A DNA stretch of 64,000 nucleotides from Saccharibacillus nicotianae (GTDB lineage: Bacteria; Bacillota; Bacilli; Paenibacillales; Paenibacillaceae): positions 62,001 to 126,000 of the forward strand of contig NZ_JBHUGF010000006.1 in NCBI RefSeq assembly GCF_042681745.1, written 5' to 3'. The notes beneath the pieces are model-generated. The model did not search any database. It was not told the DNA's origin and saw only the letters and a program-made list of their open reading frames with translations. A program made the translations under genes and the position numbers. The first letter of the stretch is position 1; every line of letters starts with the position of its first letter. This document shows positions 17,315-25,985 of the stretch, piece after piece.

Positions 17315-18211
17315 ATGAAAGTTCGTAAAGCGATTATACCTGCTGCAGGACTTGGCACACGTTTGTTGCCTGCTACCAAAGCTCAACCAAAAGAAATGTT
17401 ACCTATCGTAGACAAACCAGCGATCCAATATATTATTGAAGAAGCCGTTGCGAGTGGAATCGAATCTATCCTTATTGTTACAGGACGTGGCAAACGTTCG
17501 ATTGAAGATCATTTTGACCATTCGATCGAGCTTGAACTTGATTTGGCTTCTAAAGGAAAAAATGAGTTGTTGGAACAGGTAAATCGTATTTCTGAACTGG
17601 CAGATATTCATTATATTCGTCAAAAGAAACCTTTAGGTCTAGGGCATGCGATTTTGTGCGCTAAGCAATTTGTTGGAAATGAACCTTTTGCTGTACTGCT
17701 TGGTGATGATCTTATCGTTAATGAAGTGCCCGGATTACAGCAATTATTAAATCAACATGTGTATCCTTCTACAGCAATTGTAGGTGTACAACATGTCCCT
17801 TATGAACATACGAATAAATACGGCATTGTTGCTCCAGCAGTAATGCCTAAAGTCCCTTATTCAATTATTCCTGTCAGTGATATTGTAGAAAAACCTAATA
17901 TCGAAGAGGCTCCCTCTGATCTAGCAGTCATAGGACGTTATGTATTGCCACCTGAAATCTTCGACTATTTAGAAGATACGTTACCCGGTAAAGGTGGCGA
18001 AATTCAATTAACCGATGCAATCTCACGCCTGCCTCATTTAGCCGCATTAGAGATTCAAGGCAATCGTTATGATATTGGTGATCCGCTGGGTTATGTCAAA
18101 GCAACGATTGATTTTGCTCTTCAGCGTCCTGAACTTCGTGATGAAGTCCAAACATATTTGGATCAATTACAGCATCGTGTTATTCCTTCTATCCCTCAAT
18201 CATCATACTAA
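17315..18211 (+). CDS. gtaB: UTP-glucose-1-phosphate uridylyltransferase
   Basis: 298 residues, family length. Makes UDP-glucose from UTP and glucose-1-phosphate. Nucleotidyltransferase motif AAGLGTRLLPATKAQPKEMLP (metal/UTP site) opens the protein; LGDDLIV and the VEKP segment are also present. Start ATG at 17315 follows AGGAGG. Last gene of the glycosylation operon, supplying the donor sugar, which suggests the transferred sugar is glucose or derived from it. Confidence 0.95.
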   Translation: MKVRKAIIPAAGLGTRLLPATKAQPKEMLPIVDKPAIQYIIEEAVASGIESILIVTGRGKRSIEDHFDHSIELELDLASKGKNELLEQVNRISELADIHYIRQKKPLGLGHAILCAKQFVGNEPFAVLLGDDLIVNEVPGLQQLLNQHVYPSTAIVGVQHVPYEHTNKYGIVAPAVMPKVPYSIIPVSDIVEKPNIEEAPSDLAVIGRYVLPPEIFDYLEDTLPGKGGEIQLTDAISRLPHLAALEIQGNRYDIGDPLGYVKATIDFALQRPELRDEVQTYLDQLQHRVIPSIPQSSY

Positions 18212-18277
18212 TCTATCCTATAGCTAACCATCATACTGATGATGTGGTAGACTGCATCAAGTATTGATCCTGTATAC

Positions 18278-18326
18278 AAAAAGAGCCTTGCTTTGCTGTT
18301 TGTCACAGCAGAACAAGGCTCTTTTT
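18278..18326 (+). terminator. terminator after gtaB
   Basis: Stem AAAAAGAGCCTTG/CAAGGCTCTTTTT with T-run on +. Confidence 0.93.
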
Positions 18327-18375
18327 GCTATACTGCTTTTGTTATCTGTTATGTTTTGATAGCAAACAGAATAAC

Positions 18376-18443
18376 AAAAAAAGCTCTTTCACCTTCACTA
18401 CTACAGAGTCATCATCTGTAGCAGATCCAGCAAAAGAGCTTTT
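18376..18443 (-). terminator. terminator of the quinol oxidase operon
   Basis: Long hairpin: outer AAAAAGCTCTTT-type arms (18376-18389 / 18433-18443) and an inner CTACAGA/TCTGTAG stem; T-run on the minus strand. With the hairpin at 18278 it fills the convergent gap between gtaB and qoxD. Confidence 0.85.
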
Positions 18444-18488
18444 AAAGTATATCTCGTATCTAGTACTTATGAGTTCTAATCTAGTGGA

Positions 18489-18830
18489 TTAGTATCCTAC
18501 GCCGTTGTAAGCCATGATCCATACAGAACCAGATACAACAACCAATACAATCGCTAGACCAAAAATCAAAGCCATTACGTTCCAACGAGGTTGGTTACCC
18601 GTACGATCGCGTACATGCATAAAGAAGAATAGCTGTACAACGAACTGCAATACTGCAGTGATCATAACAATTAGAATCGTTGGTCCTGCTTTGAACATAT
18701 GGTTCATCACAACAACTAACGGAATAATCGTTAAGATAATCGAAAGGATAAAACCAATGATATAAGATTTAAGCGAGCCATGAGCATGATCTTCACCATG
18801 TGCATGTGAATCTGTTGAATGCTGCGCCAT
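18489..18830 (-). CDS. qoxD: quinol oxidase subunit IV
   Basis: 113 residues, three helices (~25-45, ~52-72, ~85-107) in the QoxD/CyoD pattern (FFMHVRD between helices 2 and 3). Assembles with QoxABC in the membrane. The N-terminus is His-rich (HSTDSHAHGEDHAHG), as in the neighbouring subunit III. Last gene of the operon, one base after qoxC. Confidence 0.92.
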   Translation of the reverse strand: MAQHSTDSHAHGEDHAHGSLKSYIIGFILSIILTIIPLVVVMNHMFKAGPTILIVMITAVLQFVVQLFFFMHVRDRTGNQPRWNVMALIFGLAIVLVVVSGSVWIMAYNGVGY

Positions 18831-18831
18831 A

Positions 18832-19452
18832 TTACATCACCCCCAACAAGTAGACGACGGATAGCAAGAAGATCCATACCGCGTCCAAAAAGTGCCAGTA
18901 CAAGCTGATGACGTTAATTTTACCGCGTGTTACGTCAGTGATACCACGACGAGACAGTTGGATAATCAATAACAACATCCATACTAGACCAACTGAAACG
19001 TGAAGTCCGTGAGTCCCTACAAGCGTAAAGAATGCACTGAAGAATGCACTTGCCGAGATACCATGTCCTTCATTAATCAATTTCGCGAACTCTGTTACTT
19101 CAAGCCCGATAAACGAAGCTCCTAGAATAAAAGTAACGATCAACCAACCAATTAGTTGTTTCACTTTTCCTTTGTTCATAGCAAGTACAGCAAGTCCACT
19201 TGTAAAACTACTTGTTAACAAGATAAATGTCTCAGCAATAACGCCAGGCATTTCGAATATTTCTGCACCGCCAGGACCACCAGCGGTGTTTTTATGAAGT
19301 ACAACATACGTTGCAAACAAAGTACCGAACAAGATAACGTCGGTAATCAGGAAAATCCAAAAGCCAAGCATTTTCATTTCCTGCGGATCGTGATGTCCGT
19401 GGTCATGACTATGATCATGGTCGTGACCATGCTGTGATACAGCTTGTGCCAT
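18832..19452 (-). CDS. qoxC: quinol oxidase subunit III
   Basis: 206 residues with five helices and the family motifs GFWIFLITD, THGLHV and YWHFLDAVWIFL. Binds subunit I and helps proton entry. The first ~25 residues carry a cluster of eight His with Asp (HGHDHDHSHDHGHHD), an unusual metal-binding-like tail. Start ATG overlaps the qoxB stop (TAATG). Confidence 0.93.
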   Translation of the reverse strand: MAQAVSQHGHDHDHSHDHGHHDPQEMKMLGFWIFLITDVILFGTLFATYVVLHKNTAGGPGGAEIFEMPGVIAETFILLTSSFTSGLAVLAMNKGKVKQLIGWLIVTFILGASFIGLEVTEFAKLINEGHGISASAFFSAFFTLVGTHGLHVSVGLVWMLLLIIQLSRRGITDVTRGKINVISLYWHFLDAVWIFLLSVVYLLGVM

Positions 19453-21428
19453 TAGACCGTCCCCCTTATCGATGCTTCCGTCTTCTCGATTTCTTCAACT
19501 GGAATGTAATAGTCGGTATCGTATTGGAAAGAGCGAGCAATCATACAACCTGCTACACCAATCAGACCAAGAACCGCCATCCATGTCCACAAGAAGACAA
19601 AGCCGAATCCGGCAATAAAGAAGAATGTTGACATTATAATTGGAATCGAAGAGTTTTTCGGCATATGAATAGGAGCATATACAGGTTTCGGCGGATTTTT
19701 CGGAAGCTTACCAGCCGCACGACGCTGTTTCTCCACCCATAGCGGATCTCTACTATCCACAACTGGAACCACTGCAAAGTTATACTCTGGTGCAGGAGAA
19801 GGAATACTCCATTCCAGTGTATGAGCGTCCCAGATATCGCCAGTCGTATCGACTTCACGATTTTTGATACTGTAAGCAATTTGAAGTACTTGGAACAAGA
19901 ATGCTACACCCATCAAGTATGCACCCATAGTGGATACAACGTTTAATGGACCCCAGCCAGTGTCCCAATCAAATGTACTGATACGACGAGTCATACCCAT
20001 TAGACCGAGCAAGTATTGAGGCATGAAACATACGTAGAAACCGATGTTCCAGAACCAGAATGCCCATCTACCTAATGTTTCGTTCAGTTTGAAACCGAAC
20101 ATTTTTGGCCACCAGTAGTACATACCAGCGAAGTAACCGAATACTACACCACCAATAAGAACTTGGTGGAAGTGAGCAATCAGGAAGTAACTGTTATGAT
20201 ACTGGAAGTCAGCAGGAGCAACAGACAATAGAACCCCTGTCATACCACCGATAATAAAACATGGGATAAATCCGATCGTCCAGAGCATCGGCAGATCGAA
20301 GCGAATTCGACCACGATACATCGTAAACAACCAGTTAAAGATTTTAACCCCTGTAGGAATTGCAATCAGCATCGTTGATAATGCGAAGAACGCATTAACA
20401 TCTGCGCCGGAACCCATCGTGAAGAAGTGATGCGCCCAGGTAAAGAACGATACGAATGCAATAATCAACATGGCGAATACCATGGATGTGTAACCAAATA
20501 GCTTTTTACGTGAGAATACGCTGACGATTTCGGAGAAAATACCGAACGCCGGTAAAATAACAATGTATACCTCAGGGTGACCCCACATCCAGATCAAGTT
20601 GATATACATCATCGGGTTACCGCCACCATCGAGTGTAAAGAAGTGAGCCCCCGCAAACCTATCGATAAACAACAGTGCTAGTGTAACTGTCAAAATTGGG
20701 AAAGCGAAAATGATAATGATACATGTCGCGAATACAGACCATGTAAACATAGGCATTTTCATAAATGTCATGCCTGGTGCACGCATTTTGATAATCGTTA
20801 CTAAGAAGTTAATACCTGTTGCAAGGGAACCAATACCTGAGATCTGAATACCCCAGATGTAGAAGTTCTGTCCTGGTCCTGGATTAAACTGTAGTTCTGA
20901 TAGTGGTGGATAACTCAACCAACCTGCATCCGGTGAACCACCGATAACGAAAGATAAGTTGAATAGCATCGCGCCCAAGAAGAACAACCAGAAACTTAAT
21001 GCATTCAAAAATGGATAAGCTACATCGCGTGCTCCTAATTGAAGAGGAACTACGATATTAAAGAGTCCGAACATAAATGGCATCGCCATAAACAGGATCA
21101 TAACTACGCCATGCGTTGTAAAGACCTGATTATAATGTTCAGGATGTAAAAATTCGAGATTTGGGAATGCGAGTTGAGTACGCATCATAATGGCATCCAC
21201 GCCGCCACGGAACAACATCAAAATCGAAGCAAGAATATACATGATACCGATTTTTTTGTGGTCAACTGTTGTTAAATAATTACGCCACAACCAGCCCCAT
21301 TTTTTGAAATAGGTGAGTCCCACAACGATAGCAATCATCGCAAGTCCGATAGATACATCTGCACCGTAAATTAGTGGGTCGCCGGTGACGAAAAAGTCAG
21401 ATGCAAAATCTTTAATTTTCTCGAGCAT
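19452..21428 (-). CDS. qoxB: quinol oxidase subunit I (heme-copper oxidase)
   Basis: 658 residues, about the length of QoxB/CyoB. Reduces O2 to water and pumps protons. Heme and CuB ligands are visible: low-spin heme His in FTTHGVVMIL, CuB ligands in WGHPEVY (His-Tyr pair and the channel Glu) and AHHFF, and heme ligands in LIAHFHQVLI. Start ATG follows GGAAAGGAG. Assigned as a quinol rather than cytochrome c oxidase because subunit II lacks the CuA site. Confidence 0.96.
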   Translation of the reverse strand: MLEKIKDFASDFFVTGDPLIYGADVSIGLAMIAIVVGLTYFKKWGWLWRNYLTTVDHKKIGIMYILASILMLFRGGVDAIMMRTQLAFPNLEFLHPEHYNQVFTTHGVVMILFMAMPFMFGLFNIVVPLQLGARDVAYPFLNALSFWLFFLGAMLFNLSFVIGGSPDAGWLSYPPLSELQFNPGPGQNFYIWGIQISGIGSLATGINFLVTIIKMRAPGMTFMKMPMFTWSVFATCIIIIFAFPILTVTLALLFIDRFAGAHFFTLDGGGNPMMYINLIWMWGHPEVYIVILPAFGIFSEIVSVFSRKKLFGYTSMVFAMLIIAFVSFFTWAHHFFTMGSGADVNAFFALSTMLIAIPTGVKIFNWLFTMYRGRIRFDLPMLWTIGFIPCFIIGGMTGVLLSVAPADFQYHNSYFLIAHFHQVLIGGVVFGYFAGMYYWWPKMFGFKLNETLGRWAFWFWNIGFYVCFMPQYLLGLMGMTRRISTFDWDTGWGPLNVVSTMGAYLMGVAFLFQVLQIAYSIKNREVDTTGDIWDAHTLEWSIPSPAPEYNFAVVPVVDSRDPLWVEKQRRAAGKLPKNPPKPVYAPIHMPKNSSIPIIMSTFFFIAGFGFVFLWTWMAVLGLIGVAGCMIARSFQYDTDYYIPVEEIEKTEASIRGTV

Positions 21429-21496
21429 CGGGGAGCTCCTTTCCCTGTCTTTTATGTCACACGCTACGGTACAACTAACTTCAAATAAATCTGAAT

Positions 21497-22528
21497 TTAA
21501 TTGCTAGTATTCGTGTCTGTGCTTTCTTGATCATTCATTTCCATGCCATCGTGATCGCCTGTGCCCATATCACTTTGTCCTTCTTCACTTTGCTTCTCAT
21601 TGATCTGAGTAGAAGGTGTTGTATGAGTAGCACGATCTTTAGCTCCAGCTAAACCGCCTGGCAAGTATTTGGTAACCAGTTGTTGGAATAGACCTTCCGG
21701 GAATGCAGAAAACGTTTGTTTGTCAGCAGTTCCAGGAACCGTTAGCGATTGGTATGTCTCCATACTCATTGGTTTAGACTCGGTTTTTACTTTGTTCACC
21801 CAAGTCTGATATTGCTCGTCAGATACAGCATTCACATCGAATCTCATTTGGGAGAAGTGCTCACCACTGAAGTTAGCACCTGATCCAAAGAATGTTCCTT
21901 GATGATCAGCTTGTAGATACAATGTCATAGCCATACCCGACATCGTATAGATTTGTCCACCAAGTTCTGGAACCCAGAAAGAGTTCATAGGAGCATCAGA
22001 AGTCAGTTCAAATCGTACAGGAGTATCTTCTGGAATTGTGATTGAGTTCACAGAAGCAATACCTTCGTCCGGGTACATAAATAACCATTTCCAGTCCATA
22101 GATGCGACTTGGATTGTAATAGGTTCCTTCTGTGATTGAATAGCTACAGAAGGTTCTAACGCATAGGTGTAACGAACAGTTACAATACCAAGTACAGCAA
22201 TAACGATGATTGGAATCCCCCACCAGATGGTTTCAAGCTTGGTGCTGTGGTTGAAATCCGGATCGTATTTTGCCTTTCTGCCTGGTTTGTCACGGTATCT
22301 CCACACTATAACAAAAGTGAGTATTGTTACCGGAACAATAACAATGGCAGTTAGAATCGTTGAAATCACGATTAGATCTCTTTGTCCTGCTGCAATAGGC
22401 CCTTTCGGATCGAGAACAAAGTAATTGTGGCTACCTGCATAAAGCGCCCATACTGTCAAAGCTAATGACAGAACCGACACAATAATCATAACCCACATCA
22501 TAAGACGAGAACCCGGTTTTTTGTTCAT
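21497..22528 (-). CDS. qoxA: quinol oxidase subunit II
   Basis: 343 residues: N-terminal helix (signal-like, ~8-30), second helix (~48-72), then a cupredoxin-like outer domain. The CuA motif (Cys, Cys, His, Met) of cytochrome c oxidases is absent; the equivalent segment reads FSGEHFSQMRFDV with no cysteine, which marks a (mena)quinol oxidase. The C-terminus is low-complexity, rich in Asp, Glu, Met, Ser. ATG 22528 follows AAGGGG; a longer form to 22582 lacks a site. First gene of qoxABCD. Confidence 0.94.
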   Translation of the reverse strand: MNKKPGSRLMMWVMIIVSVLSLALTVWALYAGSHNYFVLDPKGPIAAGQRDLIVISTILTAIVIVPVTILTFVIVWRYRDKPGRKAKYDPDFNHSTKLETIWWGIPIIVIAVLGIVTVRYTYALEPSVAIQSQKEPITIQVASMDWKWLFMYPDEGIASVNSITIPEDTPVRFELTSDAPMNSFWVPELGGQIYTMSGMAMTLYLQADHQGTFFGSGANFSGEHFSQMRFDVNAVSDEQYQTWVNKVKTESKPMSMETYQSLTVPGTADKQTFSAFPEGLFQQLVTKYLPGGLAGAKDRATHTTPSTQINEKQSEEGQSDMGTGDHDGMEMNDQESTDTNTSN

Positions 22529-22687
22529 CTTAATCCCCTTTCTCACATAACGTTTAAGACGTTCATAATATTGAAACCACACATTTCTATGTTAACACTA
22601 AGTGTGCTATTTGCGTATCCATAGAAGGTGTAAATTCCATGTTTTTTTGACTTGTTAACAAATCTGTCAATTTATTAACAGGTTATC

Positions 22688-22701
22688 GTGAATCTTTTCA
22701 C
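22688..22701. promoter_or_regulatory. possible Rex redox-repressor box upstream of qoxA
   Basis: GTGAA-N4-TTCAC inverted repeat (spacer TCTT), matching the core of the Rex consensus TTGTGAA-N4-TTCACAA except at the outer bases. Lies about 160 bases upstream of qoxA. Suggests NADH/NAD-dependent control of the oxidase; unproven. Confidence 0.35.
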
Positions 22702-22739
22702 ATTATTTATATATTATCATATTGTGATTCCGTAAAAAA

Positions 22740-22769
22740 GCCCCTTTAAGAATTAATTCTTAAAGGAGC
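22740..22769 (-). terminator. terminator of the small membrane protein gene
   Basis: Stem CCTTTAAGAA/TTCTTAAAGG with 4-base loop and six T's on the minus strand, after the gene ending at 22816. Confidence 0.9.
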
Positions 22770-22815
22770 ATATATTTAATTAAAAAAAGATTCATTTGAT
22801 TTGCAAAAGAGCTAT

Positions 22816-23091
22816 TTAATCGTCATTGATACTTTCTTTTCCTTCTTCATTACGCACTTGCATTGAACCGATCGATTTACCAATAAAGTAGATAAACACG
22901 CTACCTACTACACATCCGATCCCCATCATCAATCCAGCATTGTTATCGTTAAATGGTTGGATATTCAAAATAATCGTTACTACACCAACAACAAAAGCAA
23001 TCCAACCTATAATTGTTAGCAAACGAGTCAATCCACGTGCATTTTTGCCGGGTGAATTTGAATTTGAACGGCCTTTTGTATTTGTCGCCAT
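22816..23091 (-). CDS. small two-helix membrane protein
   Basis: 91 residues: polar Ser/Asn/Lys-rich N-terminus (1-22), two helices (~26-46 and ~54-74), acidic tail. ATG 23091 follows GGGGAG; an ATG-like start at 23124 would cover that site. I do not recognise a family. Monocistronic, upstream of the quinol oxidase operon on the same strand but separated by a terminator. Confidence 0.65.
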   Translation of the reverse strand: MATNTKGRSNSNSPGKNARGLTRLLTIIGWIAFVVGVVTIILNIQPFNDNNAGLMMGIGCVVGSVFIYFIGKSIGSMQVRNEEGKESINDD

Positions 23092-23460
23092 GATTAAGCA
23101 CTCCCCTCTTCTGTTAGTAGCCATCGTTACTCCAATCTAGGAGCACTTTAAAGATTACGTTTCTATTTGTTATAGTTTCTATTACCACAATTTGACCCTT
23201 TTGATTCGTTATTTAATTATATTCTTTTTATTTCTCTTTTATTTAGTACAAATTATTGTCAAATGTCATCTATTTTATCGGCAAAAAGGCGATATTCTCT
23301 GTCTTCTTCAGAAAATGCCGCCTTTTTTCATCTCTAATTTAATATATTTATAGTTACATATTTAATAAGAATATATTTATATATAGAAGAAAAAATATTT
23401 TTCTACTGCTGAGGATCAAAATATGGATAGATTTATAGTGTAATTCAAAAGCTCATATGT
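23092..23460. other. intergenic region, 369 bases, A+T-rich
   Basis: No credible gene. Holds the promoter region of the small membrane protein (near 23092-23220), a hairpin at about 23281-23327 with AAAAAGGCG/CGCCTTTTT arms that probably terminates the alpha-fucosidase transcript on the minus strand, and a very A+T-rich stretch (23335-23450) with no structure I can interpret. Confidence 0.6.
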
Positions 23461-25884
23461 CTATACTTTTGTATGCAACGTGTAACTTCTGCCTGCTTCA
23501 GCAGTAAACTCGATCACAAAATCACTTTGTTGATCATCCGGTTCTATCAGTGTCGAAGCTGTTAATGGATCTTCCAGTTGCAAAGCAATAGCGCTGACCA
23601 ATCGACATGTCCCATGAAACTGCGATTCTACTGTGACTTCTACCAGTTGCCCTTGTTGCCAGTGCATATCTACCGTATATCCACCACGCGCACGTAACCC
23701 TTTCACGATTCCTTTATTCCAGACTTGTGGCAGAGCAGGCAGTAAATGCAGTTCTTGTAAATGGCTCTGAAGCAACATCTCAGCTATACCTGCGGTTCCA
23801 CCAAAATTACCATCAATCTGAAATGGAGGATGAGCATCAAATAGATTCGGATAGGTAGAACGTGACAACAACGTACTTACAAATTCATGCGCTGTTTCTC
23901 CATCTAACAAACGAGCATATAGATTAATCAGCCAAGCGCAACTCCATCCTGTATGCCCTCCGCCATGTTGAATACGGCGTTCGAGCGAGATACGCGCAGC
24001 TTCGACTAACTCAGGAGTCTGATAACGATTAATCTCATGCCCGGGGTACAGACCATACAAATGAGACACATGACGATGACCTGGTTCGTGTTCTTCATAA
24101 TCTTTGTACCATTCTTGCAATTGACCATGACGACCAATATGACAAGGATATAGACGCTTATACGCATCTTGTAATTGACTTGCCCAATCTTGATCCACTT
24201 CAAGCAATGCTGTACTGGTGATACAATGCTCAAATAACTCGCGAATCAATGTCATATCCATAGTGGATGCCGCTGATGTACTGCAAGCTTCTCCAGAAGA
24301 AGTTAGAAATTTATTCTCAGGCGACGTCGAAGGAACAGTAACCAAATAACCTTCACGATCTTCTACCAACCAATCCAGTGCAAATTGAGCCGCTTCTTTC
24401 AAAATCGGATAAGCCGTCTCCTGCAAAAAGTCTAGATCACGATGATATTCATAATGTTCCCATAGATGTGCACATAACCATATTCCACCTAAAGGCCAGA
24501 ATGCCCAGCTTGCATCTCCTTGAGTGGGTACAGATAATCGCCAGAGATCACTATTATGATGGGTTGTCCACCCTTTAGCTCCATAGTGTACTTTCGCCAC
24601 TTCTTGCCCGCTTTGACTTAGATCTTCAATCATTTGAAATAAAGGTTGATGACATTCAGACAACTGACATACTTCAGCAGGCCAGTAATTCATTTGAGTA
24701 TTGATATTTGTGGTGTAATCACTATTCCATGGAGCTTGTACATGTTCGTTCCATATCCCTTGTAGATTAGCCGGCTCACTTCCAGGTCGTGACGACGAGA
24801 TTAACAAATATCTTCCATAATGAAAATAGAGCGCTTCTAACTCTGGATCATGACGATGCTGTTGATATTGTTGTAGTCGCTGATCAGTTGGTAACTCATG
24901 AGCTGGTATATTTGGATCGGATGCAGATGCTAATTGAATTTGTTCATCTTCTAACTGCAATTCTACCCGATTAAATAGGCTCTTATAGTCTGCTAAATGC
25001 TGTTCTAACAAAGACTCGTATCCGATATTTCCTGCTTGATCAAGAATCGCTGTACATTCTTCTGATAATACACGTCCGCTACTTCCCGGTAATTGATCAT
25101 ATCCTTCGAAATTAGTAACAACCGATAATACAATCATAATTTCATGTGCTTGTTCAACAAATAAGTGCTGATCTTTGGCTTGAATATGCCCTTGATCGAC
25201 AAACACTTTGATCCCTACATGAAATTGAATACCTTTCTCTGCTTCTGCATGATAAGCATACGGTGGTTCTATTCGGCGGTAATCTTCGATACTTGGCAAG
25301 CAATAGCCAGCTAGAGATAATTCATGATCCTGCGTCTTGATCTGATGCGGTTGTACACTGTCGAGCCGTACACGAATACTCAGAGGCTGCTCACTATTAC
25401 TACGTAATCGATAGACTATCGCTTGATGAGGATGACTGACAAATACTTCTTTTTCAATACGATGTCCATCTGCTTGCCATGATGTGCGGGTCAGTGCTTG
25501 ATCGACCAGTAGCTCACGTCGATAATCTGTTATGTCAGGTTGAGCAGAAGGGTATTCTATATCTACCCACAAGTCACCTACAGGTTGATAGCCTTCTGTA
25601 TCTTGTCCTAACATACTGGTATTAATAATCGCTTGCGCTTTTTCCAATTGGTTATCAAAAATCAATTCTCGAACGTGAGATAATTCAGCTAGACTACTAG
25701 GATTCACAGTTTCACGAGGTCGACCAGACCATAATGTATCTTCATTCAATTGAATACGATCATGCTGAGTACCACCGAATACCATTCCTCCCAGACGACC
25801 ATTTCCTATAGGCAAAGCTTCTTCCCACAGTTGTGCTGGTTGGTTGTACCACAGCTTCCATAATGACTGCTTATTTTGATCCAT
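23461..25884 (-). CDS. glycoside hydrolase family 95 (alpha-L-fucosidase-like)
   Basis: 807 residues with the GH95 hallmark N-terminus (LWYNQPAQLWEEALPIGNGRLGGMVFGG), the central NTQMNYWPAEVC, TVPSTSPENKF and the late PFQIDGNFGGTAGIAEMLLQS. No signal peptide, so it acts in the cytoplasm on imported oligosaccharides. Family members release alpha-1,2-fucose (some alpha-L-galactose) by an inverting mechanism. ATG 25884 follows AGGAGG. Downstream of an LplABC-type importer on the same strand, which suggests the importer brings in a fucosylated or related glycan. Confidence 0.93.
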   Translation of the reverse strand: MDQNKQSLWKLWYNQPAQLWEEALPIGNGRLGGMVFGGTQHDRIQLNEDTLWSGRPRETVNPSSLAELSHVRELIFDNQLEKAQAIINTSMLGQDTEGYQPVGDLWVDIEYPSAQPDITDYRRELLVDQALTRTSWQADGHRIEKEVFVSHPHQAIVYRLRSNSEQPLSIRVRLDSVQPHQIKTQDHELSLAGYCLPSIEDYRRIEPPYAYHAEAEKGIQFHVGIKVFVDQGHIQAKDQHLFVEQAHEIMIVLSVVTNFEGYDQLPGSSGRVLSEECTAILDQAGNIGYESLLEQHLADYKSLFNRVELQLEDEQIQLASASDPNIPAHELPTDQRLQQYQQHRHDPELEALYFHYGRYLLISSSRPGSEPANLQGIWNEHVQAPWNSDYTTNINTQMNYWPAEVCQLSECHQPLFQMIEDLSQSGQEVAKVHYGAKGWTTHHNSDLWRLSVPTQGDASWAFWPLGGIWLCAHLWEHYEYHRDLDFLQETAYPILKEAAQFALDWLVEDREGYLVTVPSTSPENKFLTSSGEACSTSAASTMDMTLIRELFEHCITSTALLEVDQDWASQLQDAYKRLYPCHIGRHGQLQEWYKDYEEHEPGHRHVSHLYGLYPGHEINRYQTPELVEAARISLERRIQHGGGHTGWSCAWLINLYARLLDGETAHEFVSTLLSRSTYPNLFDAHPPFQIDGNFGGTAGIAEMLLQSHLQELHLLPALPQVWNKGIVKGLRARGGYTVDMHWQQGQLVEVTVESQFHGTCRLVSAIALQLEDPLTASTLIEPDDQQSDFVIEFTAEAGRSYTLHTKV

Positions 25885-25917
25885 CGGTATATGACCTCCT
25901 GATTGAATTTCATACAT

Positions 25918-25947
25918 AAAGGGGCTTCGTTAATCCGAAGCCCCTCT
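25918..25947 (-). terminator. hairpin between solute-binding protein and GH95 genes
   Basis: Perfect AGGGGCTTCG/CGAAGCCCCT stem, short loop, weak T-run on the minus strand. Probably ends most transporter transcripts and lets some read into the GH95 gene. Confidence 0.75.
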
Positions 25948-25985
25948 GTGTGCTGTATTACAGCTTTTGCAATTATCTAAGATAT

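Noticed and set aside
18489..22528. Assigning the oxidase as cytochrome c oxidase (ctaCDEF)
   Set aside because: Subunit II has no CuA cysteines or cytochrome c domain; this is a quinol oxidase.
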